DNA from: Prevotella histicola JCM 15637 = DNF00424
GTDB taxonomy: Bacteria; Bacteroidota; Bacteroidia; Bacteroidales; Bacteroidaceae
Direction: 5' to 3'
Assembly (NCBI RefSeq): GCF_000613925.1
Contig: NZ_BAJX01000002.1
Location: forward strand, 62,001-126,000
DNA: 64,000 nt
Both the position numbers and the translations under genes were made by a program. Positions 56,502 through 64,000 of this stretch are shown here, piece after piece. The notes under the pieces are model-generated. The model searched no databases. It was not told the DNA's origin and was given only the letters and a program-made list of their open reading frames with translations. Position 1 is the first letter of the stretch. Each line of letters begins with the position of its first letter.

Positions 56502-57416
56502 GTGAACTTATCATCAAACATAAAAGGTTATGGCTATGCAAGCGTCTCTGCCATAACCTTTGGTACGATTCCGCTCTTCTCTATACCTGTAATGGAGGCA
56601 GGGATGCAGCTTCCTTCGGTCTTGATTTATCGCTTTGCTTTCGGTTGTCTGTTTATGATTGCCGTACTGTTATGGCGCAAACAGAGTCTGCATATAAGCT
56701 GGGGAGAAGGACTAAGGATCATGTTTCTTGCACTGATGTACGCCATTTCAGCTGTCTGTTTGTTCGGAAGTTATGAGTATATGCCTGGTGGTGTGGCAAC
56801 AACGTTGCTCTTTTCGTATCCAGTTTGGACCGAAATACTCCTGATTCTCTTCTTTCATGAGCGTCTGACACTGCGTATTAGCCTTGCAATAGTGCTTGCC
56901 ATAGCTGGAGTTTTCTTCCTTGGAGGCATCGGACAGACGGAAGGTATAAAGTCAGGCATGGGTGTTATCCTGGCAATGTCGTCCGGATTGCTCTATGCCA
57001 TATACATGGTTATATTCCCACACATGCGTGTCAGCAAGCTACCAGCACTGAAAGTGAACTTCTATATATTCTTTATGGCAATGCTATTGTTGATCCTTTA
57101 CTCCAATTTTACCACTGGTGGGATAGACAGAATCAGTGATGGGAGTTCTCTTTTATCGTTGATTCTGTTGGGATTGGTACCTACTACGGTGAGCAATGTT
57201 ACCCTTGTACGGTCTCTAACACTGATAGATTCAGCCAGTGTAGCCATCCTTGGAGCCTTCGAACCGCTTACTGCCATGGCAATTGGTATCACATTGATGG
57301 GTGAACCATTGACAATCACGGTCGTAATAGGCCTCATTTTAATCATAACTTCCGTCTTAATTCTGATAACTAAGGGCAGAAGACTGCCCAATCCATTACA
57401 TTTCTTATGTCAATAA
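56502..57416 (+). CDS. EamA/DMT-family transporter
   Basis: 304 residues, about ten membrane helices in two EamA repeats (about 10-140 and 150-290). Typical signatures: ISAVCLFGSYEYMPGGVATT near the first repeat end, FLGGIGQTEG between repeats, and DSASVAILGAFEPLTAMAIG in the second. GTG start. It overlaps the next EamA gene by 10 bases, so the two may form a pair. Substrate unknown (drug/metabolite class). Confidence 0.85.
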   Translation: MNLSSNIKGYGYASVSAITFGTIPLFSIPVMEAGMQLPSVLIYRFAFGCLFMIAVLLWRKQSLHISWGEGLRIMFLALMYAISAVCLFGSYEYMPGGVATTLLFSYPVWTEILLILFFHERLTLRISLAIVLAIAGVFFLGGIGQTEGIKSGMGVILAMSSGLLYAIYMVIFPHMRVSKLPALKVNFYIFFMAMLLLILYSNFTTGGIDRISDGSSLLSLILLGLVPTTVSNVTLVRSLTLIDSASVAILGAFEPLTAMAIGITLMGEPLTITVVIGLILIITSVLILITKGRRLPNPLHFLCQ

Positions 57417-58287
57417 CGAAGAATAACACTTTACATTGGCACCTTCTCGCTGCTGCAATAGTAGGTATATGGGGTGCAACGTTCGTCAACACGAAAGTAC
57501 TTTTCAACAGTGGACTCACTCCTTTAGAGATCTTTGTCCTCCGTTTCATCATTGCTTACGTCTGTATTTGGTTCATATCACCTCGTAAACTCTTCTCAAA
57601 AACATGGCGGGATGAGCTTATTATGGTGTTATTGGGCATCACTGGCGGCTCAGTTTTCTTCCTTGCGGAGAATTATGCAGTAGGGTTGACCTATGTAACA
57701 ACGTTAGTTTCATTGTATGTACAGCCCCTTTGATGACAGTAATCCTTGGTATTATGTTCGTAAAGAGCATCAAAGCAACGTGGAGTCTTATCCTTGGCTC
57801 TGTAATAGCATTGCTTGGAGTAGCCATAGTCATCTTTAATGGTAGTCTGGTGTTGCACCTTAACCCCTGGGGAGACCTCCTTGCACTGCTTGCATCAGTA
57901 TGTTGGGCTGTCTATTCCTTGCTGATGAAGCGGATATCACACCAATATTCAGCTGTCTTTATCACCCGAAAGATCTTCTTTTATGGGCTCCTTACGGTGT
58001 TACCAGCTTTCCTTTTTGATCCTTGGACAGCCACTTCCGCCATGCTCTTTACGCCGAAAGTGGTATTGAATCTGCTCTTTTTAGGGCTGATAGCATCCTT
58101 TTTATGTTTCGTTTTATGGACATTGGTGATCGCAAAGATAGGTGCGATGACCTCATCCAACTACCTTTACCTGAATCCGATCAGTACTGTTGTGATCAGT
58201 GCGTTCGTCCTTGACGAGCCAATGACAGCCATTGCGTATGTGGGAAGTGCACTGATTCTTGCAGGAGTGATTATATCTAATAAATAA
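57407..58287 (+). pseudogene. EamA/DMT-family transporter, single frameshift
   Basis: Second EamA gene. The first frame (to 57733) gives HWHLLAAAIVGIWGATFVNT and FFLAENYAVGLTYVTTLVSL, then breaks at about 57712 (TCATTGTATG; one extra T restores S-F-V-C-T-A-P-L-M). The second frame runs on with ILGIMFVKSIKATWSLILGS, the second EamA repeat (SSNYLYLNPISTVVISAFVL) to 58287. Repaired length is about 293 residues. Both halves are well conserved. Confidence 0.8.
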
Positions 58288-58292
58288 AAACA

Positions 58293-59048
58293 ATGAGAAA
58301 AACAGCATTAATTACTGGTGCTACCAGTGGAATTGGCGAGGCTTGTGCACGTAAATTCGCACAAGGTGGCTACGATGTTATTATTACTGGGCGTAACAAA
58401 CAGCGTCTTGCAGCACTCAAAATGGAGCTTGAGACAGGCGAGACAAAGGTCCTTGCACTTGCATTTGACGTCCGAAACCGTGCCGCAGCCACAAAGGCTA
58501 TTAAGAGTTTACAGACAGAATGGGCAAAGATAGATGTCCTTATCAACAACGCAGGGCTTGCTCTTGGATTGGAACCAGAGTACGAAGGCGACTTTGAAGA
58601 CTGGGATACGATGATCGATACCAACATAAAAGGACTCCTGACGATGACCCGTCTCATTGTTCCTAAGATGGTTGAGCGTAACAGTGGACACATTATTAAT
58701 ATAGGATCAGTGGCTGGTGACGCTGCATATGCTGGTGGAAACGTCTATTGCGCCACGAAGGCTGCAGTGAAAACCATCACAGATGGACTCCGAATTGATG
58801 TTGCCCACACTGCCGTAAGGGTCACGAATGTGAAGCCAGGGCTTGTAGAAACACACTTCTCTAACGTTCGTTTCCACGGAGATGACAAGCGTGCGAACAG
58901 CGTTTATCATGGTATCAAGCCGTTAACAGGTGCCGATATTGCCGATGTTGCCTACTATGCGGCATCCGCTCCAGCCCATGTGCAGATTGCAGAAGTGCTT
59001 GTTCTGGCTACACATCAGGGCAGTGGCAGCGTCATTCACCGTGACTAA
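58293..59048 (+). CDS. Short-chain dehydrogenase (YdfG-like)
   Basis: 251 residues, classical SDR fold: NAD(P)-binding TGATSGIG (8-15), NNAG, catalytic Ser in NIGSVAGDAAYAGG, and the YCATKAA motif (Y and K of YxxxK). Similarity to YdfG suggests NADP-dependent oxidation of 3-hydroxy acids such as serine or allo-threonine. It starts five bases after the EamA gene. Its stop overlaps the stop of the convergent DUF4112 gene. Confidence 0.88.
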   Translation: MRKTALITGATSGIGEACARKFAQGGYDVIITGRNKQRLAALKMELETGETKVLALAFDVRNRAAATKAIKSLQTEWAKIDVLINNAGLALGLEPEYEGDFEDWDTMIDTNIKGLLTMTRLIVPKMVERNSGHIINIGSVAGDAAYAGGNVYCATKAAVKTITDGLRIDVAHTAVRVTNVKPGLVETHFSNVRFHGDDKRANSVYHGIKPLTGADIADVAYYAASAPAHVQIAEVLVLATHQGSGSVIHRD

Positions 59049-59542
59049 CGGTTGAAAAGCATGATGATGTTATGCCAGATCCAGCCCGTCAGACTAACCA
59101 GGAGTACCATCATTGCAATGATAATAACCACCATCAGGACAATGAGTAATGCACTTTGAATAGCCTTTCGGTTAACATCTCGGATGACATCCTTGTCTCC
59201 TTCCACAAAGCCTCGCACCAATTCCATGTTCTGTCGGTTGGCTTTGTGGAAGAAATCAATGACATCTCCCACGTAAAACGGAATCAATCCCAATGCCACA
59301 TCACGCAGACTGTTATTGATAATGGCGAGTGAAAGCGGGATACTACGTACCTTTGCGATGGCAAACCACACGTAGAGCACAGCGAAAAGTGCTGCCAGAA
59401 TATCGCCAATACCAAAGGGAAGAAGACCTATGACACCATCTAAATAATAAGTATCCATTAGCTTCTGCACCTGTTCCATAGCCTTATAAGCATTGCTATC
59501 ATTAAGCCTTTCCTGCGCTTTCAGTCTATTTCCTTCTTTCAT
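59045..59542 (-). CDS. DUF4112 membrane protein
   Basis: 165 residues: a helical N-terminus (KAMEQVQKLMDTYYLDGVIG), then LLPFGIGDILAALFAVLYVW and the second copy-like LGLIPFYVGDVIDFFHKANR, and a C-terminal membrane helix (ALLIVLMVVIIIAMMVLLVS). The two PFxxGD segments are the DUF4112 mark. Own promoter at 59599. Function unknown. Confidence 0.8.
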   Translation of the reverse strand: MKEGNRLKAQERLNDSNAYKAMEQVQKLMDTYYLDGVIGLLPFGIGDILAALFAVLYVWFAIAKVRSIPLSLAIINNSLRDVALGLIPFYVGDVIDFFHKANRQNMELVRGFVEGDKDVIRDVNRKAIQSALLIVLMVVIIIAMMVLLVSLTGWIWHNIIMLFNR

Positions 59543-59598
59543 TTGTTACTGTTTAAATTTACCAATGTGAGTCAATTAATCCACAACTAATACCGTTG

Positions 59599-59606
59599 CA
59601 AAGATA
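59599..59606 (-). promoter_or_regulatory. Promoter -7 box TATCTTTG for DUF4112
   Basis: Minus-strand match about 57-64 bases upstream of the start. Confidence 0.55.
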
Positions 59607-59715
59607 CAATATATCCCTTTGAACTTATCAACTATCTTTAATTAATAATCATTAAATAACCTCTTGTACGACAGAAAACGCCATTCTCACTATTGCACAT
59701 GTCGTTTTACTGTCG

Positions 59716-59723
59716 TATCTTTG
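59716..59723 (+). promoter_or_regulatory. Promoter -7 box TATCTTTG for the Cys-rich protein
   Basis: TAnnTTTG match about 60 bases upstream of the ATG at 59783. Confidence 0.55.
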
Positions 59724-59782
59724 TGCGTGTCAGAGCAAGAAGTATGCTCTGATGAATGTTTAATAATTAACAAATAAACGAT

Positions 59783-60316
59783 ATGAAACGTATAACATTT
59801 TCACTTCTTGCAGCTGCTTTGATGGCTGCTTCAAGCGTATCAGCAAGTAATAACACCACATTCGAGGCACGCACAGCCGTCGTTCTGCAGAAAGAAAAGA
59901 GCTGTTGCAAGGGTAAGATGACCCCTCAGCAGGTGACAGCAAAGATGGTTGCGAAGCTCGGACTCAACCAAGAACAGGGCTTGAAGCTCCTTTCTTTGAA
60001 TCAGAAGTACGCCGATCTGTTCGCTGGTCAGCGTGGTGAATCAGCTGAATGTCATAAGAATGAGAAGGCAAACGGTGCTACTCCAAGTTGTTGTAAGAAG
60101 GAAGAACAGGCTAAGAAACCTGCTTGTTGCAAGGAGAAGACCGACTGCAAGAAGGCAGAGGCAGAGAAATGCAACAAGGATAGAGCTAATTGCAGCAAGA
60201 AAGACGGTAAGGCTGAGTGCAAGAAAGGTGAGCAGTGTGCTAAGCGCAAGGCTTATGATGCAGAGCTAAAGCAGATTCTTACTGAAGCACAATACCAGAA
60301 ATATCTGAACAGATAA
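59783..60316 (+). CDS. Periplasmic Spy-like protein with cysteine-rich insert
   Basis: 177 residues. Signal peptide MKRITFSLLAAALMAASSVS. The frame (MTPQQVTAKMVAKLGLNQEQ, KLLSLNQKYADLF and C-terminal YDAELKQILTEAQYQKYLNR) resembles the LTxxQ/DUF4890 class of small periplasmic helical proteins. Between about 85 and 155 lies a Lys/Glu/Cys-rich insert; with the SCCKGK near 40 there are 12 cysteines, three as CC pairs. This suggests metal binding or a multi-disulfide structure. Single gene with its own promoter and terminator. Confidence 0.7.
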   Translation: MKRITFSLLAAALMAASSVSASNNTTFEARTAVVLQKEKSCCKGKMTPQQVTAKMVAKLGLNQEQGLKLLSLNQKYADLFAGQRGESAECHKNEKANGATPSCCKKEEQAKKPACCKEKTDCKKAEAEKCNKDRANCSKKDGKAECKKGEQCAKRKAYDAELKQILTEAQYQKYLNR

Positions 60317-60380
60317 GAACCTTTCACCGTCAGAACAACCCACAACTGATTGCTTCTGGCAGGGTTTGAAGAAAAGAGAA

Positions 60381-60436
60381 AAGGTGTGCCGAGTTCCCGT
60401 TTCAAGGGACTATCGGCACACCTTCTTTCGTTTCTT
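60381..60436 (+). terminator. Terminator of the Cys-rich protein gene
   Basis: AAGGTGTGCCGA (60381-60392) pairs with TCGGCACACCTT (60413-60424), then CTTTCGTTTCTTG. Confidence 0.8.
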
Positions 60437-60503
60437 GTACACTCAACAGACGCTCTGAAGAGTACATGAAAGAATCAATAAAAGAGTAGGAGAGTATGGT
60501 GAA

Positions 60504-60740
60504 TGTAAGATAATTTCACCCTATGCATTCTACATGATGCTCTTTTGCATTGTAAAAGACGCCCTTTTGCAGTGTAAAAGATGCCCTTTTGCAGTGTAAA
60601 AGGTGCCCTTTTGAATGGTAAAAGGGCACCTTTTGAAATGCGTTTCGTAACCTATTGGAAACGTGTTAGTTACAAAGCCGAAAATAATCGGTTATGAATG
60701 AAATTGCAGTTGTTGGTAGCTTCTTTTTTGTAAGACTATT
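60504..60740 (-). repeat. 22-bp-array composite element, copy 8
   Basis: Reverse orientation: right block GTGAAATTATCTTACA on the minus strand (60504-60519). Units at 60532 (degenerate), 60554, 60576, 60598 and 60620, exact 22-bp steps. CTTTGTAAC starts at 60677 and TTACAA at 60733, 56 bp apart; the left block reads GAAATAGTCTTACAAAAAA. Convergent spacer before folA. Confidence 0.85.
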
Positions 60741-60820
60741 TCATGTACCACAATTCTTCTGCATATAAAAAGATAAAAGACGGTGTCTTCTACAACAGAA
60801 TACCAACAACAGTGAACAGT

Positions 60821-61312
60821 TTAAGCATCCTTCCTCACGTAATCCACAAAAGCATAGGCAGGATTATCATCCGTTGCAGGACGTTCCTCACGTGATTCCA
60901 CCTTCCATGTACCGTCATCATAAGCAGGGAAAAAGACGTCAGCATGTGGCGGAACAGCTGCTATCTCAGTCAGATAGAGCCGGTCAGCAACAGCAAGAGC
61001 TTCCTTATAAAGACTTGCGCCCCCAATGATAAAAGCCTGTTCGTCGGTACCTATGTGCTGAAGAGCTTCATCAAGCGACTTGTAAACATCACATCCAGGG
61101 AAGTCAGTCTCGGTCCTACTGAGCACAATGTTTCGTCTGTTAGGTAGCGCACCCTTAGGTAATGAATAGAAAGTGCGGCGCCCCATGATGACCGTATGCC
61201 CCGTTGTGAGTTGTTTGAAACGCTTAAGGTCCTCGCGAATGAAGTAAACCATGTCGTTCTGATAGCCTATAGCACGGTTCTCAGCTACGGCTGCAATGAT
61301 GTTAAGTTGCAT
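60821..61312 (-). CDS. folA: Dihydrofolate reductase
   Basis: Reduces dihydrofolate to tetrahydrofolate with NADPH, 163 residues. NIIAAVAENRAIGYQNDMVY, the catalytic Asp in REDLKRF, VIMGRRTFYSLPKGALPNRR and FIIGGASLYKEAL are diagnostic. The position of E. coli Trp22 is Tyr. It lies 13 bases downstream of thyA, which makes the dihydrofolate it recycles. Confidence 0.96.
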   Translation of the reverse strand: MQLNIIAAVAENRAIGYQNDMVYFIREDLKRFKQLTTGHTVIMGRRTFYSLPKGALPNRRNIVLSRTETDFPGCDVYKSLDEALQHIGTDEQAFIIGGASLYKEALAVADRLYLTEIAAVPPHADVFFPAYDDGTWKVESREERPATDDNPAYAFVDYVRKDA

Positions 61313-61325
61313 AGTCTATGGTTCT

Positions 61326-62120
61326 TTATACTGCTACATCGGCTGCTATATGCGGCCATGGGTTATAATCAGTCAGCTCAAAATCTTCGTATTTGAAGCT
61401 GAACAAGTCCTTCACATCAGGGTTAATCTTCATCTTAGGTAGCGGTCTTGGTTCACGTGTGAGCTGTAGTTTAGCTTGCTCAAGATGGTTCAAGTAGAGA
61501 TGCGTGTCGCCTGTTGTGTGGATGAACTCTCCCGCTTCAAGTCCTGTAACCTGTGCCATCATCTGCAACAAGAGGGCGTATGAAGCAATATTAAACGGTA
61601 CACCAAGGAACGTATCAGCCGAACGCTGATAGAGTTGGAGGGATAGTTTGCCGTCAGCAACATAGAATTGGAAGAGACAATGGCAGGGTGGGAGAGCCAT
61701 CTGGTCTACTTCAGCTGGGTTCCATGCCGTTACGAGCATACGACGAGAGTCTGGATGATGCTTTATTTGGTCGATAACGTTTGCTATCTGGTCAATCGTT
61801 CCACCCTTATAATCAGGCCATGAACGCCACTGATGACCATAAACAGGTCCGAGATCTCCGTTCTCATCAGCCCATTCATTCCATATTCTCACACCGTGTT
61901 CCTGCAGGTAAAGCACGTTAGTATCCCCACGTAGGAACCACAGAAGTTCGTAGATGATACTCTTTAAGTGTAGTTTCTTCGTTGTGAGAAGAGGGAAACC
62001 ATCCTGCATATTGAAGCGCATTTGGTTTCCAAATACCGACAGTGTGCCCGTTCCTGTGCGGTCACCTTTCTGTACACCCTCATCAAGTATGCGGTTGAGG
62101 AGGTCAAGATATTGTTTCAT
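61326..62120 (-). CDS. thyA: Thymidylate synthase ThyA
   Basis: dUMP to dTMP with methylene-tetrahydrofolate, 264 residues, the standard length. Catalytic Cys in [13 protein letters not shown], dUMP-binding [21 protein letters not shown]-terminal [14 protein letters not shown], and [13 protein letters not shown]. Its start overlaps the stop of the upstream methyltransferase gene by four bases (ATGA). Operon rsmF-like/thyA/folA. Confidence 0.97.
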   Translation of the reverse strand: MKQYLDLLNRILDEGVQKGDRTGTGTLSVFGNQMRFNMQDGFPLLTTKKLHLKSIIYELLWFLRGDTNVLYLQEHGVRIWNEWADENGDLGPVYGHQWRSWPDYKGGTIDQIANVIDQIKHHPDSRRMLVTAWNPAEVDQMALPPCHCLFQFYVADGKLSLQLYQRSADTFLGVPFNIASYALLLQMMAQVTGLEAGEFIHTTGDTHLYLNHLEQAKLQLTREPRPLPKMKINPDVKDLFSFKYEDFELTDYNPWPHIAADVAV

Positions 62121-63481
62121 AATTCGTTTGTTTTAATGTTCGAGATAAGTATTTTAGGGTTATCGGGTATGTGACTGCTCTTTATTCTCCACTCCTGTGG
62201 ATAGAGATTGTTGGCTCTGTTGCCAAGATTCTTCGCAAATCCAAGGTCATGACCATGATAAGTGAGGAGCACAATGCCCTTTTGTGTATTCTCAGGAAGC
62301 GTTATTGCCTCGTGTCTCAGATAGCTTATTGCCTGTTCATAACTGATTTCCACGGCTGGATAGGCACTCTTGTCAGCCTCAATAGCAAGTGCAAGGGTAT
62401 GGTCGGGGATGATGTTCTTTCCCTTCACGATGCCTTCTTTCACCCCGTAAGACAGTACACGGAGTCTCTTACGTGCCTCTGCTACAGCTTTATCCACAGG
62501 AATATCCGTCGGACGACACAGTGTATCATCCTCTCCATGCTTACGGATTACCGCCATGAAGAGTCCCTCTCCATGGGTTATTCCGGGTATAAAACGATAA
62601 ACAGGGAATGCTTTTCCGTTTTTTAGTGGGTTGTTTACAAGTGAACCAGTTATGTTCCACGACGCTTCTGTTGGGACATTGAGCAGTTCAGCATCATATT
62701 CTTTAAGTATCCATGCCACGTTCTCTTCGTCTTCATACGCATTAAACGTGCACGTAGAGTACACAAGTATACCGCCGGGTTTGAGGTTTTGCCATATATC
62801 TGCAATGATATCACGCTGTAATTTCCAGCAGTTCTCAACGTTCTGTGTGCTCCATTCCGTAATTGTCTGTGGGTCTTTGCGGAACATTCCTTCCCCAGAA
62901 CAGGGCACATCAGCAATGATCAGATCGAAAGAAAGGGTAGTTTTCTTATAATCACGTGGGTAATTATTGGTTACAAGGGCATCTTTATGCCCGAATTTCT
63001 GTACGTTCTCAGCCAGGATCTGTGCCCTTTTGCCTATCGGTTCATTTGAAAAAAGAAATGAACCAGTAGGAAGTGCCGTGCGAGCACAGGTGGTTTTGCC
63101 TCCAGGAGCAGCACAAAGGTCGAGTGCAAGGACTGGGTTCTTCACCCAATGGCGCAGCACATGCGATAGAAACATAGATGAAGCCTCCTGCACATAGTAG
63201 GCTCCTGCATGGAGAAGAGGGTCGAAAGTGAAGTCGGGACGCCTGTTTAACCAGTATCCTTCATCACACCATGGCACCCTTTCAGGGCTTAAATTGCTAT
63301 TGATAGACTCATCTTCTGATAGCTTAAAAGGGTTCAATCGGATGCTGACAGGTGCACTTTCGGTGAGTCCTTTTAGGTATTTCCGATAACGTTCTTCCCC
63401 AAAAAGCTCCTGTGTATATGCCTCAAACTCCTTCGGAAGTTCAGCTTCGTATTCCTTATTCAATGATAATTTCGTCGTCAT
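62117..63481 (-). CDS. RsmF-like rRNA (cytosine-5) methyltransferase
   Basis: 454 residues of the NOL1/NOP2/Sun class. SAM site [19 protein letters not shown]; the two catalytic cysteines are in [15 protein letters not shown] and [17 protein letters not shown]-terminal RNA-binding part follows, with the [12 protein letters not shown] region. It probably methylates 16S rRNA. Its start overlaps the ompA-like stop by 26 bases and thyA overlaps its end, so four genes are tightly packed. Confidence 0.88.
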   Translation of the reverse strand: MTTKLSLNKEYEAELPKEFEAYTQELFGEERYRKYLKGLTESAPVSIRLNPFKLSEDESINSNLSPERVPWCDEGYWLNRRPDFTFDPLLHAGAYYVQEASSMFLSHVLRHWVKNPVLALDLCAAPGGKTTCARTALPTGSFLFSNEPIGKRAQILAENVQKFGHKDALVTNNYPRDYKKTTLSFDLIIADVPCSGEGMFRKDPQTITEWSTQNVENCWKLQRDIIADIWQNLKPGGILVYSTCTFNAYEDEENVAWILKEYDAELLNVPTEASWNITGSLVNNPLKNGKAFPVYRFIPGITHGEGLFMAVIRKHGEDDTLCRPTDIPVDKAVAEARKRLRVLSYGVKEGIVKGKNIIPDHTLALAIEADKSAYPAVEISYEQAISYLRHEAITLPENTQKGIVLLTYHGHDLGFAKNLGNRANNLYPQEWRIKSSHIPDNPKILISNIKTNEL

Positions 63482-64000
63482 CTATTGGCTTTTTGGGCTT
63501 AGGCTTGGGTTGTTGCTTGAGATTTCCCTTGTCATCAAACATACCATATGTTGTTCTCAACACCGTAAACTCCGTACGTCTGTTGAGCTGATTGGCTATT
63601 TCCTGCTTCTCTTTATCAAGTTTCTTGATGAAATCTTCGGTCAAAACGTCGTTCTCCTTTAGCCATGGATACTTCTCAGTGAGCTTCTTTCTGATCTTCT
63701 TAGGCTTCTCTTTGCCATAACCTACTGGTGTCAGACGGTCTCGAGCGATGCCATGTGCGGTGAGATAAGCCACTACTGCATCTGCACGACGTTGTGAAAG
63801 ACGTTTGTTATAGTCAGCTGATCCAATGTAATCAGTGTGTGCTGACAGTTCAATTGTTACGTTTGGATTCTCGTTTAGTAGCTTAACCAGTCCGTCCAAT
63901 GCCTTCTCTGACTCTGGGCGAAGCGTCGCTTTGTCGAAGTCATAGAAGATGTTATCAATCAAAACAGGTACATGTATGCCAGCCAAAGGGAACTGTAAGG
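63456..64000 (-). CDS. OmpA-family C-terminal domain protein, 5' part outside window
   Basis: The open frame runs off the window at 64000 (LQFPLAGIHVPVLIDNIFYD), so the start and N-terminal domain are missing. Visible is an OmpA-like peptidoglycan-binding domain: FDKATLRPESEKALDGLVKL, HTDYIGSADYNKRLSQRRA, VVAYLTAHGIARDRLTPVGYG. A Lys/Pro-rich tail (QPKPKPKKP) ends in acidic DDDEIIIE. Outer-membrane or periplasmic location inferred. It overlaps the methyltransferase gene. Confidence 0.85.
   Translation of the reverse strand, partial: LQFPLAGIHVPVLIDNIFYDFDKATLRPESEKALDGLVKLLNENPNVTIELSAHTDYIGSADYNKRLSQRRADAVVAYLTAHGIARDRLTPVGYGKEKPKKIRKKLTEKYPWLKENDVLTEDFIKKLDKEKQEIANQLNRRTEFTVLRTTYGMFDDKGNLKQQPKPKPKKPIDDDEIIIE

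Overview
The window looks like a piece of a Bacteroidales chromosome, most probably an oral-type Prevotella. The evidence is: many promoters of the Bacteroidota form TTTG-N20-TAnnTTTG; an F-type ATP synthase operon in the Bacteroidota order (beta, epsilon, AtpI-like, a, c, b, delta, alpha, gamma); and Bacteroidota-type families (DUF4296, DUF4230, C69 dipeptidase, a TonB-dependent receptor with a carboxypeptidase-like domain, a DksA-like protein without zinc finger, a C-terminal secretion-type tail on an M6 protease). The genus is inferred, not proven. The first gene (tilS) and the last (an OmpA-family protein) are cut by the window edges.

Layout. 1-7 kb: tilS, then a surface-polysaccharide locus of three glycosyltransferases on the minus strand and, divergently, a Wzx-type flippase plus a frameshifted GT2 gene. 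8-17 kb: pfkA and the whole ATP synthase operon (atpA is frameshifted). 17-19 kb: a broken Fur-family gene and an AT-rich two-gene module, a GHKL ATPase with a DUF4325 STAS-like partner. 19.5-29 kb: ileS, dksA-like, lspA, a DUF4296 lipoprotein, a small protein, an M23 peptidase and a C69 dipeptidase. 29-43 kb: pgk, queC (frameshifted), a TonB-dependent receptor, rplU-rpmA, a 40-codon small gene, a Nudix hydrolase, a MATE gene lacking its middle, two DUF4230 genes, sdaA and an XAC2610-like secreted protein. 43.7-52 kb: hisS, fur-purA, and M64 and M6 metallopeptidases (both frameshifted). 52-64 kb: tRNA-Thr(CGU) and tRNA-Gly(CCC), a yecH-glutaredoxin pair, a lipoprotein thioredoxin, two EamA transporters (the second frameshifted), a short-chain dehydrogenase, DUF4112, a cysteine-rich Spy-like protein, and folA-thyA-rsmF-like-ompA.

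The most striking content is between the genes. Eight intergenic spacers carry one conserved composite element of about 235-245 bp. In seven of them two conserved blocks (a CTTACAA-like block and a CTTTGTAAC-like block) lie exactly 56 bp apart, followed by an array of units with an exact 22-bp period (15-bp AAAAG/CTTTT units plus 7-bp linkers) and a right-hand block. About ten further intergenic arrays of unrelated sequence also have a period of 21-23 bp or 66 bp (3 x 22). No array or element lies inside a recognised gene. A 77-78 bp inverted-repeat element occurs twice, in opposite orientations.

Eight frameshifts fall in seven otherwise well-conserved genes, including the essential atpA. Nearly all are repaired by adding one base to a short homopolymer. 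This suggests base-level sequencing or assembly error as much as real gene decay, so the broken genes should be read with that in mind.
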